This document shows positions 24,298 to 35,939 of a DNA stretch of 64,000 nucleotides, piece after piece. The stretch lies in contig NC_132894.1 of the NCBI RefSeq assembly GCF_030463535.1, positions 32,135,625 through 32,199,624 on the forward strand, read 5' to 3'. Both the position numbers and the translations under genes were made by a program. How positions within the stretch are numbered: the first letter of the stretch is position 1; each line of letters begins with the position of its first letter. The notes beneath the pieces are model-generated. The model searched no databases, had not been told where the DNA came from, and worked only from the letters and a program-made list of their open reading frames with translations. This DNA comes from Salminus brasiliensis (taxonomy: Eukaryota; Chordata; Actinopteri; Characiformes; Bryconidae).

Positions 24298-26894
24298 CTT
24301 CACCACAGCCTGAGGGTCCTGTCTCAGCCCGTCAGTTGACAACAACCATCAAAACCAACAAGCTAAACGAGTCGACCTCACTCCCTCCACCTGTCATTGT
24401 GTTTCACCAAGTCTGAAAGCAAAGAAACGAGCAAAAGAGAGAGAGAAGGGAGAGAGAAGAGGATTAGGAGATGCCTGTCTGCTTACATTTGGCAAGTCTG
24501 CCGTGTTACAACATGCCTTTTGTTGCTTTCCAGCAGTGGAAATACCTATACACACCCACTGCAGGCAAACAAGAAAGAGCACGATCTGTTTGAAGACAGC
24601 GCACAGTGTTCAAGATCCTAAAGCCTAAAAGAACCACAAACTACCTTCTACCTTCTAAAAAACAACTCTGACGATCCCCTATTTTAGCCCATAGACATTT
24701 TCCTGTGACTCTGTGAGTCTTATATGGCTTCAAACACTCTTATACATGCCTTTACATCTCGGCCACTTCCTGTGAGACAGTTAGAGCAAAGCGGAATTCC
24801 CTGTAGACACAGAATCCTGTGGGAAAGCCTTGAACAAGAAGGATGAACATCTGACTCATATTGACTGACTCCAACTGCTCAGATTAGAATCTGACCTGAC
24901 TGCAGATATGCTTTTGGGGCAGATATGATCTAAGCTACTCCTACATAAGGCTATTTTTTGCCAAAAAACTGATACAGCAAGTGTTAAAGGGCAGTGACAT
25001 CACAGCATGGGAGTTGAGACCTTCTACCTCTCTTATTGCAGGAGTGTGATTCATTTGGGCATGTGTGAATAGAGCAATTGCACTTAAATGTAGACCAAAA
25101 CATCCACATCGAGAGGTGGTCTCGGTGAAGTCCCAAATAAACTCTGGAGTGGGTCGTTTGTAGTGAGGACGTGATTTGACCTCGATTATACCCAACTATC
25201 AGATGTACTCCTCAAGTTTGAGCTAAACGGCTCCCGTAGCCAGGCGCTGACCTGGTATACTGGCTAGATATTTAATGTTACTACAGCTCTGAACAGATTC
25301 CATATCCTCTGTTGTTCCATGTTAAACTGAATATAATTATGCACTAGTCCAGAACACAGGAGCTTCTTCCTGTCCTTTCTTTCTTGCTCCTGCCTCAGAC
25401 AGGTCTGATCAGTAAGCAGAGAGAACGTTCCCACATGGGTTGTAGCGGCGATTTTGGGTACGCTTGGATTTTACCTTGTGAAAACCAAGAAGGCAAACCA
25501 AGTAGTGGACACTCCAAGCTTATAAACCTGTTAACTGATTCAGCCCAGAGCAAATCAACTATGAGTGTGAAAAGGCCCTTAAACTGTCATTGGCTGAAAA
25601 AGAAACATCAAAAGATCTGAAATAAGATTTATTTATTGAGGAAAATTATTCAAGATGAAAAATCTTTGTTGAAAAAAAGTATGTGAAATCTCCAAGAGTG
25701 CAAGTTCATTTAAGGGGTAATTGAAGTCAGGTGTTTCAACCAAGGGATATGAACCTGGTGTCAGGTTAACAGGCCCTCTAATGTTTCTGGAACATAAACA
25801 TTGTCATCACACAGGTTTATGGACGTCCACTCCAATTTGGTGTACTACTGCAATATTGCCGTTATTACTGTAAGCAAGGAGATATATTACATTTTTGCAT
25901 TAATTTAATTATGGGAAAACATAAGTAGTATAAAACACATCAAAATTTGACTTTTTATGCCATCAGAACAGTGGGGTCAAAGCCATGGAGGTTTAAATAC
26001 AACACACAATGAACCACTGTCCAACACCAAAGTCTGCATGTAAACTATTAAATAATAATCAATACTGTGTTTAAGAATCAATACAGTGCTGAAAACACAA
26101 TATCACAATACTTCGATATAGTGATATTTTCTTACACCCCTACGACTGTATTAGATCATTTACAGTGACTGTACAGTAGTGTCACATTGACTCTCAACTA
26201 CTACGTTAATGCACAACATCAAATGACAAAGCATTTCATAGGAAAAAAGAAGCAGGTTCCAAAAAGAAGCCCTTTAAGAGCGGTACATCGTGACTGACTC
26301 ACTTAAGAACCACACTGGTCTCACATACACACACACACAGCAGCACAAACACACAGTGCTGGTGTCACACATTTCACAACCTCAGAGACAAGCGGCACAT
26401 TTGGCAACTCTGAACAGTATGTGCGGAAATCATAGAAACAAAGAAAATCACCACATTCAGAAGAGCCGGCTTCAGACCAGCACTTTCAACCGCCACACAG
26501 GCTGGAACCGCCAGTTCCTACAGGAGCGCTAGATTGGTTATGACCTAGTAAAAGGAGAATAACTCCGCAAGGCATAGGCATATATGTGTGTGTGTGTGTG
26601 TGTGTGTGTATAGATGTGTGACTTAGATTGTGTGTGGGTAGAGAGGGGCGTCTTAAAACTTCCTACATACGCTGAGACCTTTTTTCCTGGCACACACACG
26701 CTGATGACATCAGAAATCTGTGGTCAGAAGTCAATGGAAAGCATGGTTGAGAATCTTACAGAAGACAATGAGCTGAGCTGCTTAAAGCAGTCTGCTTTCT
26801 GTGTGTAGTCTAGCTAGGCTGAATTGTCTCGTGTGTTTTCCGACTGTTACTCAAGGAGCCACTTACAGTGCTGTAAAAATGCAGCTGCTATTCA

Positions 26895-26938
<44 letters not shown>

Positions 26939-27083
26939 ATATCTGTTATTGTGCCTGACTGGGAGGGGGGGTAAGAGTGTGAGAGAGGAAGGGAGGGAGT
27001 GAAAGAAAGACTTATCAGGGCCTCTGTGAGAAAAAGGGCTGACCTCAGCTCTGGCCATTCTCTCGCATGTGTACACACACACA

Positions 27084-27120
<37 letters not shown>

Positions 27121-27214
27121 GACCATTCCTCACACATCATCAGTACGAAACAAATCTCAGTTGACAGTCTATCAAACCAGCCTGAAAGACGTCAAAACTG
27201 CCATACAGCCATAC

Positions 27215-27600
27215 GCTATTTGGACAAAAGTATTGGGACACCTGTTCGATCATTGTTTCTTTCCAAATCGAGAGTATTAAATCTGCTTTTGTTGGAGTAA
27301 CTGTCTCCACTGTTCAGCGAAGAAGAAGGCTTTCTACTAGATTTTGGAGGAGCATTGCTGAGAGGATTTGATTGCACTCAGCGACAACAGCATTAATGAG
27401 GTCAGAATGTTGAATGATCACCTCCCCACCTCATCCCCAACTCCGATCTCATCCCAAAAGCACTGGATAGAGCACCACCATCATTCCAGAGAATGCAGTT
27501 TCTACTGCCCCATTCTTGGGTGCCAATAGGTTAATGATTATCTGCTCAAGAGAGTCCTATTCTATTGCCAATTCATTATTTTGGAGTTAATCCGTGGTGA
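27215..27600 (+). mobile_element. Tc1/mariner-type MITE fragment, family 2
   Basis: Begins TTTGGACAAAAGTATTGGG and includes the AAGGCTTTCTACTAGATTTT, GGAGAGGATTTGATTGCA-type and CATTCCAGAGAATGCAGTT segments shared by the other copies. The right end decays before the terminal repeat. Confidence 0.75.
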
Positions 27601-28186
27601 AAGCTGTTCCGTGGTCAACTCTGTGCAACCCTGCTATATCCGTCAGGAGAGCCTTGATGGAAAGCTTGAGGGAGAACTGCCTTAACATGACTCCTAGGTC
27701 AGAGGTTGCTTAAACAACTGCCAAACACACACATTTGGAAACTGAGGATATTTCTGAACTTCCTATGAAGGAATAACAAAGAAAACTTTTCACTGACTTT
27801 TCAAAAATGTCTGCTTGATCTGATGGTTGAGATGTAAACAAAGTTCTTCAGAGCAGACTAGGAACCAGAGGTCACAGGGTCTACAGCACAAAACTAGCCA
27901 TTTTATTTATTAACCAAAAACACCAATGAACCTAAACGGTTTACTTGCCCCCTTCATGTCCATTTTTTTTCCTGTGTGTACTTTACCAACAAACTTTAGG
28001 CCAAGAGCTTTTCATAGTACTATCATAAAGGAATGCCTCAAAAGTCGGATTATGTGCTCACAGCCTTTTCTCATAATCGTTTCCTGTGTGGAAGCATTTA
28101 AAGGCATTAAACCCTTCAGCCGTGTTGCTGCTTCCACCACAGTCCACTACACTTCCCTAGAAAATCTTCTTCATCACACCTCTCTA

Positions 28187-28551
28187 AGGGTGTTTTCACA
28201 CTTGTTTTTTTTCCTGGACCAAGAAGTGCTCGCTCTGAGGGCGTTCTCACACTAGAGCTTTTTTCTGGACCCAGTTCTGCTTGCTCTGTGAGTTCGCTAA
28301 GTTTGGCTAAGTGTGAATGCAATTTTTGAGCATGGGAGCGGCCCAGAGCACCAAGCTCTGGTCCTCCTGAAATCACTGGCCTGGAGTTCGCTTTAAGCAG
28401 ACTCAGCAGCTGAGAAATGCAGCCTACCTTGACAGCAGCCTAGGTTTTGGAGCACAGGGATGGTGTGAGAAAGCAGATCAGCGATAATGAACCCCCCAAA
28501 ATCAGTCCTGGGTGTGGACTTATGTATTTGGGACAAGTGTGAAAACACCCT
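28187..28551. mobile_element. MITE with perfect 19-bp terminal inverted repeats
   Basis: AGGGTGTTTTCACACTTGT at 28187-28205 is the exact inverse complement of 28533-28551. Related GTTCTCACACTAG / CAAGTGTGAAAGC blocks occur inside and just to the right. About 365 bases, no coding capacity, unlike the other families here. Confidence 0.8.
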
Positions 28552-28739
28552 GTTAGTTCGGTACGTTTGGTCAAGTGTGAAAGCTGTTTTGGAGCCCAGG
28601 GGCGGTCCTCCTGAAATTGGTGGTCCTTCTGGCGAGGTCTTTACTCTGTATCGACTGCCTGGCTATTGCTTGTTTGCAGGTGGGGGGACAGAGACAGAGA
28701 GAGAGAGAGACTGGAATTTGGAGGTGTAAAGTTGTCCTG

Positions 28740-29260
28740 AAATGTCTGCTGAAGCATTAAGATTTCCATTTACTGGAACTAAAGGGCCTATAGGCCATCC
28801 CTTGAAAAACAACTCCATAGCATTATCCCTCCTCTACCAAACTTTACAATTGGCACAATGCAGTGAGGCCAGGCACATAACATTCTCTTGGCATTTCCCA
28901 AACCCACACTGGTCCACACTGCCAGAACATATTTCCACTGCTCCAGAGTCCAGTGGTGATGAGCTTTCCACTTCACACGTCCAACGCTTGGCCTTGTGCT
29001 TAGTGATGTAAGGATTTACATGCAGCTGCTCAGCCATTGCAACCCTTGCCATGAAGCTCCCAGCGCACAGTTTTAGTGCTGATGTTAACAACATGCACTT
29101 GGACCTGACCCCGCTCTGTAACTTTAAGTGGTCTGACACTTCCTGCCTGATTTGCTGTGGTTCTTAACTGCTTCCACTTTTCAAGACTACCACTCACACT
29201 TGATGGTGGAAGATCCACGGAGGGAACAAATTAAGGCAGACTGCATGGTTAGCTGCTCGA
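28740..29260 (-). pseudogene. Degraded Tc1-like transposase remnant
   Basis: Minus-strand pieces read [16 protein letters not shown], then (after a frame break) GPLVPVNGNLNASAD. Both match the Tc1-family stretch around the second catalytic Asp region (typical form GGGSVMVWGCFS...GPLVPVKGNLNA). The frame is broken repeatedly, so this is not an active gene. It lies in the presumed tmc6 first intron. Confidence 0.75.
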
Positions 29261-29754
29261 TTTTATACACCTGTGGCAATGGGACTGAATAAGACACCCA
29301 AATTCAATAATTAAAAGGTGTGTTCTTCAAATACTTTATAAATGCATTTATGGCATCTTTAATAATTGAATTGTGGAGAAATTGTATATGAAACATCGGG
29401 GAAATTCTGCTTTAAACATTTGATCATTCTGTAACTAATCATTTCCTTGCTTGTACTAGCTCCAGAAATGCCCACTGTCCAGGCTGTTCCTCAACCAAAT
29501 AATGGAGGGAGTTTTTGGAAAATCACAATGGGTGGAGGGCTAAGCATGGGTGGCTTCAGGGTTCCAGCAGAGCTTCAGATGATACAACTAATTCATAATC
29601 TGAGGGAACGCCTCCCACCTTCACATCCAGAGATTGTGACACGGTCAAAAAAGGAACTTGAGAAGCCGGTTGGTTGCGCCAGTCACACCCATTCTCTCTA
29701 AGCAGAGCAGAACACAAACACCGCAGCCTGAAAAATGGGTCAAGGAACCACAGC

Positions 29755-29936
29755 AACTCAAAAAAAACCTCTGTTTAATGGTTCTTTGCACGTTTTAGTG
29801 TTTCTATGATGGAAAAATTGTTGTGTATGGTTCATTAAAGAACAAGCATGGCTCTAAGCTGTAACAAGGGGGTTCTCATACTGTTACAAGTCAAAGAACC
29901 TTTCTGGTACTACATAGAACCCTTTTTGTTTAGAGC
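29755..29936. mobile_element. MITE-like copy, 7399-type family
   Basis: Paired blocks AATGGTTCTTTGCACG and CAAAGAACCTTTCTGGTAC / TAGAACCCTTTTTGTTTAGAG in inverted arrangement. The ends are diverged. Confidence 0.55.
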
Positions 29937-30409
29937 ATAGATATGAAGAAGATATAAATAGATATAAAGATGAGACATCAGCACGGCATTGCTGCAGAAA
30001 CACTAGCGAACCCGAGATTTAAGTCCACACATCACCATGGACACGCTGGGCTACAAAAAGAGCTTAGAACCCACAAACCACCACAGAAAGACTGGTTTGT
30101 GACATTACCGTGGAAACATCACAGCAACGTTCCCTCAAACGCAAAGGAAAATATTCCTCCTCCCACCTGAACCTAATTAGCTTCATTCGGCTCACCTCAA
30201 ATAACACAGTGCGGCCTCTGCATGCGGCGAGTTCGGGAGAACGAGGTGAAACACCAGTAAAACCAGAGTCATTGGCAGACCACACAGTACAGATCACATA
30301 ACAGACTACACTGTGCAAAAGTGGACTTTTGTAAGAGCAAGAAGCAGGCAGACCTAAAACTGCACCCAAGTAAAAGAACTAGCCGCTATTTCTGTGAAAC
30401 AATACAACA

Positions 30410-31065
30410 CTAACAGGACAAAAGTATTGGGACACCCGCTCATCCACTGTTTCTTGCAAAATCAAGGGTTTTAAAAGGGAGCTTACCCCGCTCTGGGTGT
30501 GTGTGAACTCACTGCCCCTAGATCACTAGTGTGCGTGTGTGTTCACTACCACAGATGTGCAGTGCACACTGTACAGTGACAAATACATGCACCTTTACCT
30601 TTTTTTTTTACCTTTACCTTCTGTTGGAGTGACCGTCTCTATTGTCCACTATATTTTGGAGCATGGTCGAGAGGATTTCATTGCATTCGGCAACAAGAGC
30701 AAAAGTGAAGTCAGGATGTTGGATGATCACCACCCAACCTCCTTCTGAAAGTTTTGAATGGAGCACCACCAGTGCTCCACAGCTGTGCAATGCTGGGGGC
30801 TTTATAACTGTGTGTCACCATCCCACCTCATCCGCAACTCCCCAATTCATCCTAAAAGTACTGGATGGAGAACCATCCATCATTCCAGAGAACCCAGTTC
30901 CAATTCCACTGCACCACAGCTCAACACTTGGGGGGTTCACACCCCTCTATCCCACACCTGGCATTGGGCACGGTACCAATACGCTCATGATCACCCATGT
31001 CTATTCTATTCCATTGCCAATACTTGTCTACAGGGGCTGGACAAGCCATTTTAGCCTACAATGCA
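30410..31065 (+). mobile_element. Family 2 MITE with a SINE tail inserted
   Basis: Starts GGACAAAAGTATTGGGACAC at 30418. At about 30485-30615 it is interrupted by a 3' SINE segment (ACTGCCCCTAGATCACTAGTG ... ACAAATACATGCACCTTTACC) that matches the SINE at 56655. The family 2 sequence then resumes and ends with the CTACAGGGGCTGGACAAGCC block. Insertion order: MITE first, SINE later. Confidence 0.75.
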
Positions 31066-31395
31066 TACATTTTAAGAGTGCATACAAATTCTAATTCTCT
31101 GAAATGCAATTTTTACTGGTAGATATTATATGTTTTTAGATAATAATCAAAGTTTTATTACTAACAGATTTACAGATCGTCCCACTGTCAGGGCGATATC
31201 CTTAACTGTAATTTTGACAGATATATGGACCTGAACTTTTTACTAGTCAGAATTACACTGTGATTACAATTTCTTTTCATAAACAGAACATTTTGTTAGT
31301 GTCATGCAAAAACCTCATATCTCTAAAAATGTAACTTTACAATGAAAGTCGATGTAAAAGACTGTATTCCCGGCCATTCTGGAGCATTTTTATTA

Positions 31396-31460
31396 GATAA
31401 GATAAGATAAGATATCCTTTATGAGTCCCACAGTGGGAAATTCTCAGTGTCACAGCAGAA
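31396..31460 (-). repeat. Retroposon-type 3' tail, inverted
   Basis: (GATAA)n followed by ATATCCTTTATGAGTCCCACAGTGGGAAATTCTC, the inverse complement of the tail at about 22075-22135. No body of an element was recognised beside it. Confidence 0.55.
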
Positions 31461-32456
31461 AGGGATAGCAAGACACTCTTCGTAGATAAATCGTAGATAA
31501 ATAATTTAAACTATATACACAATATAAATAAGAATAAAAAAGCAATAACAAGTTATTGCAAATGATTTCTTTACCTTTTTAATCGTAAAACATTTTTTAT
31601 AACATAATTGATAACTGATATCTGTTGATTTCATTGTTTATAATCTATCATAAGGAAAACGGCATTACAAAGACGATAGGCTTGCATCACCGGTGGCATT
31701 TTTAGACTGAAGGCTTGCCCATATTTCCCACCTCTGAAAATGGGAGGCTTTTTGTGTATTTACTACACATTTGTTCACAAATTGCAGACTGTGCCTCCCT
31801 AACCATTTACATGAAATGTATAATACTTATTTAATAAATATTCTCATTGACTTTTTTGACATTGATTTTTTAAAGAAATGTCTGTCTGGGTAGATTTGGC
31901 AAGACACTGCATTAGTTTGTGGTCTCAGCCTTAAAGAAACAGATCATATAAATGAACGTGGACTATTTCACTTAGTATGGAGTCGACTGTCGTGGTAGAA
32001 CTTGTTGAAAAGTTTGATTTAAGGAGGAAGTCATGATTACCCCTCCATATTCTTCAATCCTGCCCATATCTTTTTGGGTAAGCTGAAGTATGGGGGGGGG
32101 GGCCCAAACACAGCAGGCCTGGGGGTGGGGGTGGAGCTTAGCGTCCTTAGAGGGTTTAAGTGCAGTGATCCCCCCCCCCCCCTTCACACACACACACATA
32201 CAATAACAAGCCCTGAAAGACCCAGACATTCCCATATTATTGGAAATAAGGGGTAATGTCTAGGGTTGTGCTTTTCTAAAGGGGTCAAAACGCTTTTACT
32301 ACTTCCTTGAGTAAACACAGCAAGTACGTTAAGTTAACGTTAACACGCTCCAGTCAGTAAACCCCAACTTTGCTAAGGCGCCAGTGCTGTTTAATCCCCC
32401 CAGCGACATTTTCACAAGGCATTAGCTGAAGTAAAACCCCGAACACAGTCACTTAC

Positions 32457-32600
32457 CCCTCAGTTCATTCATGCGGTGAGTCCTAGTGGCCGCTGCTGTT
32501 GGTCTCTCTCAGTAGAGCTGAGGCTGTCTGTGCTTCAGCAGAGCGAACGACTCTCCGTTTCTGGGGGGGTGGCCAGTGTCTGTTAGGCTGACAGGGGGGT
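32457..32600 (-). promoter_or_regulatory. Probable non-coding first exon and promoter area of tmc6
   Basis: On the minus strand a consensus donor GTAAGT (32456-32451) follows the stretch ending GAACTGAGGG. The sequence around it (32440-32780) is richer in G+C and CpG than its surroundings, as expected near a start site. The 5' edge of the exon is not determined. Head-to-head placement with tmc8 resembles the mammalian TMC6/TMC8 arrangement. Confidence 0.5.
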
Positions 32601-32978
32601 GTAAACACGCTTAAACCGGTTATGTCTGCGTGGTGTTTATCAAAACCTATATCAAAAAGGCATATTTGGACGGTATTCTGGCGATAATGAGTAATACTAA
32701 ATAACTCAGCAAGTTTATAAAGTTTCCTCGGAGTGGTACAGTCCCACTGGCGCTTGATTGACGGTAGCTCGCTGTAGCGTCTTAATCACACTCACAGAAA
32801 TATGTATAATAACGAAAGAGCATGTTAACAGTTACCAACTGATACTACGTTTAGGACTGAGATTTAGGGTGGTATAATAGGGTATAAATCGCTGACTGGG
32901 TGCTGAACATTTGAGTGAACAACATTAGATTAGATTAGATTAGATAGGAATGTTGTCACATTAATGGACATCGATATG

Positions 32979-33681
32979 CCTGTCTGTCTGTCTGTCTTTC
33001 TGTCTGTTTATCAGTCTGTCTGTCTGTCTTTCTGTCTGTTTATCAGTCTGTCTATCTTTCTTTCTGTCTATCTATCAGTCTGTCTGTCTGTCTATCTATC
33101 TGTCTGTCTGTCTTTCTGTCTGTTTATCAGTCTGTCTATCTTTCTTTCTGTCTATCTATCAGTCTGTCTGTCTATCTATCTGTCTGTCTGTCTGTCTGTC
33201 TTTCTGTCTGTTTATCAGTCTGTCTATCTTTCTTTCTGTCTATCTATCAGTCTGTCTGTCTGTCTGTCTGTCTTTCTGTCTGTTTATCAGTCTGTCTGTC
33301 TGTCTTTCTGTCTATCTATCAGTCTGTCTGTCTGTCTATCTGTCTTTCTGTCTGTTTATCAGTATGTCTGTCTGTCTATCTGTCTTTCTGTCTATCTATC
33401 AGTCTGTCTGTCTTTCTGTCTGTTTATCAGTCTGTCTGTCTGTCTTTCTGTCTATCTATCTATCAGTCTGTCTGTCTGTCTGTCTATCTATCTGTCTGTC
33501 TGTCTATCTGTCTTTTTGTCTGTTTATCTGTCTGTCTCTCTTTCTGTCTGTTTATCTCTCTATCTGTCTGTCTATCTGTCTTTCTGTCTGTTTATCTGTC
33601 TGTCTGTTTATCTGTCTTTCTTTCTATCTATCAGTCTGTCTGTCTGTCTGTCTGTCTATCTGTCTTTCTGTCTATCTATCA

Positions 33682-33718
<37 letters not shown>

Positions 33719-33989
33719 TCTGTCTATCTGTCTTTTTGTCTGTTTATCTGTCTGTCTTTCTGTCTGTTTATCTCTCTATCTGTCTGTCTGTCTGTCTGTT
33801 TATCTGTATATCTATCTATCTGTCTCTCTGTCTGTCTGGTAGATAGATAGACGGACAGACAGATAGCCAGCCAGACAGACAGACTGACTGACTGATAGAT
33901 AGATAGATAGATTAACAGATTAACAGATAGACAGACAGATAGACATACAGACAGATAAACAGACAGAAAGACAGATAGACAGACTGACT

Positions 33990-34032
<43 letters not shown>

Positions 34033-34230
34033 TAACAGACAGATAGATTGACGGACAATCTATCTGTCTGTCTATCTGTCTGTCTATCTGTCAGTCTGTC
34101 TGTTAATCTGTCTATCTATATCTATCTGTCTGTCTGTCTGTCTGTCCGTCCACCTGTCCGTCTGTCTGTCCGTCCATCTGTCCGTCTGTCTGTCTTTTTG
34201 TCTGTCTGTCTGTCTATCTATCTGTGTATA
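32979..34230. repeat. 1.25-kb GATA/GACA (Bkm-type) tract with two strand switches
   Basis: Plus strand reads mixed TCTG/TCTA units over 32979-33838, switches to AGAC/AGAT units over about 33839-34057, then back to TCTG/TCTA to about 34230. A short (AGATT)n precedes it at 32927-32946. Because the unit carries no stop codon in some frames, long Leu-Ser-Val-Cys open frames appear; these are not genes. The tract lies between the tmc6 first exon and the tmc8 start codon. Confidence 0.97.
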
Positions 34231-35939
34231 GTGACCTATATTGTGTTATATCTACCATATTTATCATAAAACTATATTCATATTCCTTGCTTTGTCGATT
34301 TTTATACAATGCTACTATTTGCACTCTGTTGCCTTGTACTTGTACTGAGGAGTAGTTGAATCTATCTAATTAGACCTACTATACAACTTGACTATACTAT
34401 AATATTTCCATTACAATTTAAATTCAAAGATCTTAAAGGGTCCAGCATTTGTCTAGTTTCTCCTGAGATGCACTTTCCGTCAGTTTATGTACCTTCTCAT
34501 GTAAATTTGTCTTTTTGGTGATTGGTTTTTATGACATCACAACAACATTTAACAAATGCCACATTTTTGCAGTTTATATTACAACCAGCCCTTTTAACTT
34601 AAGTGAGGAATATGTGTTTCTTGTAAAATAGGTCTTCCAACCAAGGTTTATAAATAAAAGGTTTTGGGTGGTCCAGCAGACCAAGGTGCTGATACTGTCC
34701 CGGGGATCTGTTGCCTGCCATCAGCAGCCAGAATCCAAGAGAGCACAACTGGCCTTGCTCTCTCCACCTCATTTCAGTGTGATGTTGGCCGGCATGTGCG
34801 TCTGCAATCTGGTCTATATACAAGTTCAATGATGATACCATTGACATGACATCCTGCTAGTCTTTAGGGCTTCACACTCCACTATGCCTACATTTAGCAC
34901 AATACCCAATGCATGCATGGACATGTCTCTGTGCTTTACTGCAAACCGTTTTTCCTTTACTGGGTTGCAGCATCAGCCCACGCTGGTTTCATTTTAAAAT
35001 TGACACATCTTCCTGAGGTTACAGATGGCTAGTAAATGCACTTAAGTGGCACTTCAACTTCTGCAGCCTATTCAGAAAATCACTTTCAGGAGCAAATCCA
35101 CCCACTTGGCCTATAGGCCCGTCCACACAGTCACGCTTAGACACTATTTATAACAAGAAAGCTTCCATATTACTTCAATAAGCTTCTACAATATTTCTAC
35201 AATAAACAATTTCTACAAGAAGGAAGTTGTTTTTTCCTGCAGTGTCATTTGTAATGTGTGTGCATGCTTCCTGTATATCACGTATGCAATGTGATAGATG
35301 GCTTGAATATCTGGCTGGTCAACAGATAGACCTTTAACATGTGGAGTACTCACATGAAAAGGCTTTATCCTTCATTTGAAGGCTCCAAACCCGTCATTAT
35401 TACACTAGAATATGTAATAAGGTATTTAATAAAACCCGAAATCAAGACTCGAAGCCTAGCAATTTAAGGGGTTTAGCAGCCCACCTGAATGTAGGCCTCA
35501 AAATTAATCGTAACTTACTGCCATACAAGCCGTGACCACCAACCATAAGCCAGAAGCACACGTACCTACCTGTCTCAGAAAGGTCCAGAAGGTCCAGCTA
35601 TCTCCCGTATTAGTGAACACGCTTCCAATCCAAGCACATGCACCTGTCAATCTCGAATTGGCACTACACAATACTTATCTCAGTTTTTAAAAGAAATGTC
35701 TTGACTTTTTGCATCACAACTGACATCCTCCCATGTGTCACATGACTTCCTGAGAGCAGTGATGCTTGTTGGTTTACCCTGAAGTGCCTCCACATCCTGC
35801 ACTTGCACCATATGGCTATCCAGCAGCTGCACACACGCTTCTTGATTTGCCACTTATTGCACTAATGTTCGATAAGTGTGTGTGAGTAGCCACAAGGCTA
35901 CTTAGCTCATCACCTGTTGAGTTTTACTTCCAAGATAAT
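34231..35939 (+). promoter_or_regulatory. Sequence upstream of the tmc8 start codon
   Basis: No coding exon found. It contains a family 1 SINE-like copy (about 34655-34850) and otherwise ordinary sequence. The tmc8 promoter and any 5' UTR exon must lie here or farther left, but no TATA box or start site can be fixed with confidence. Confidence 0.4.
34655..34850 (+). mobile_element. SINE-like repeat, family 1 copy
   Basis: GTGGTCCAGCAGACCAAGGT, then ATCAGCAGCCAGAATCCAAG and AGCACAACTGGCCTTGCTC, matching the copies at 8287 and 39190. 3' part lost. Confidence 0.65.

Larger units (their letters stand above)
24310..32456 (-). other. Probable first intron of tmc6, no coding exon seen
   Basis: The ATG exon of tmc6 has a good acceptor just upstream (CCTCAG before 24309), so it extends 5' of the start codon. 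A good donor lies at 32456-32451. The 8.1 kb between holds only repeats and AT-rich sequence: TG and CA tracts at 26584-26609, 26899-26938 and 27069-27117, MITEs at 27215, 28187, 29755 and 30410, and a dead transposase at 28740. None of the open frames resembles a known protein. Confidence 0.6.

Noticed and set aside
27926-28255. 109-codon plus-strand frame as a new gene
   Set aside because: No domain, no coding-like composition, and its 3' part overlaps a MITE with perfect inverted ends.
32964-33846. 292- and 160-codon plus-strand frames of Leu/Ser/Val/Cys
   Set aside because: Pure translation of TCTG/TCTA microsatellite; no start context, splice sites or similarity beyond the repeat.
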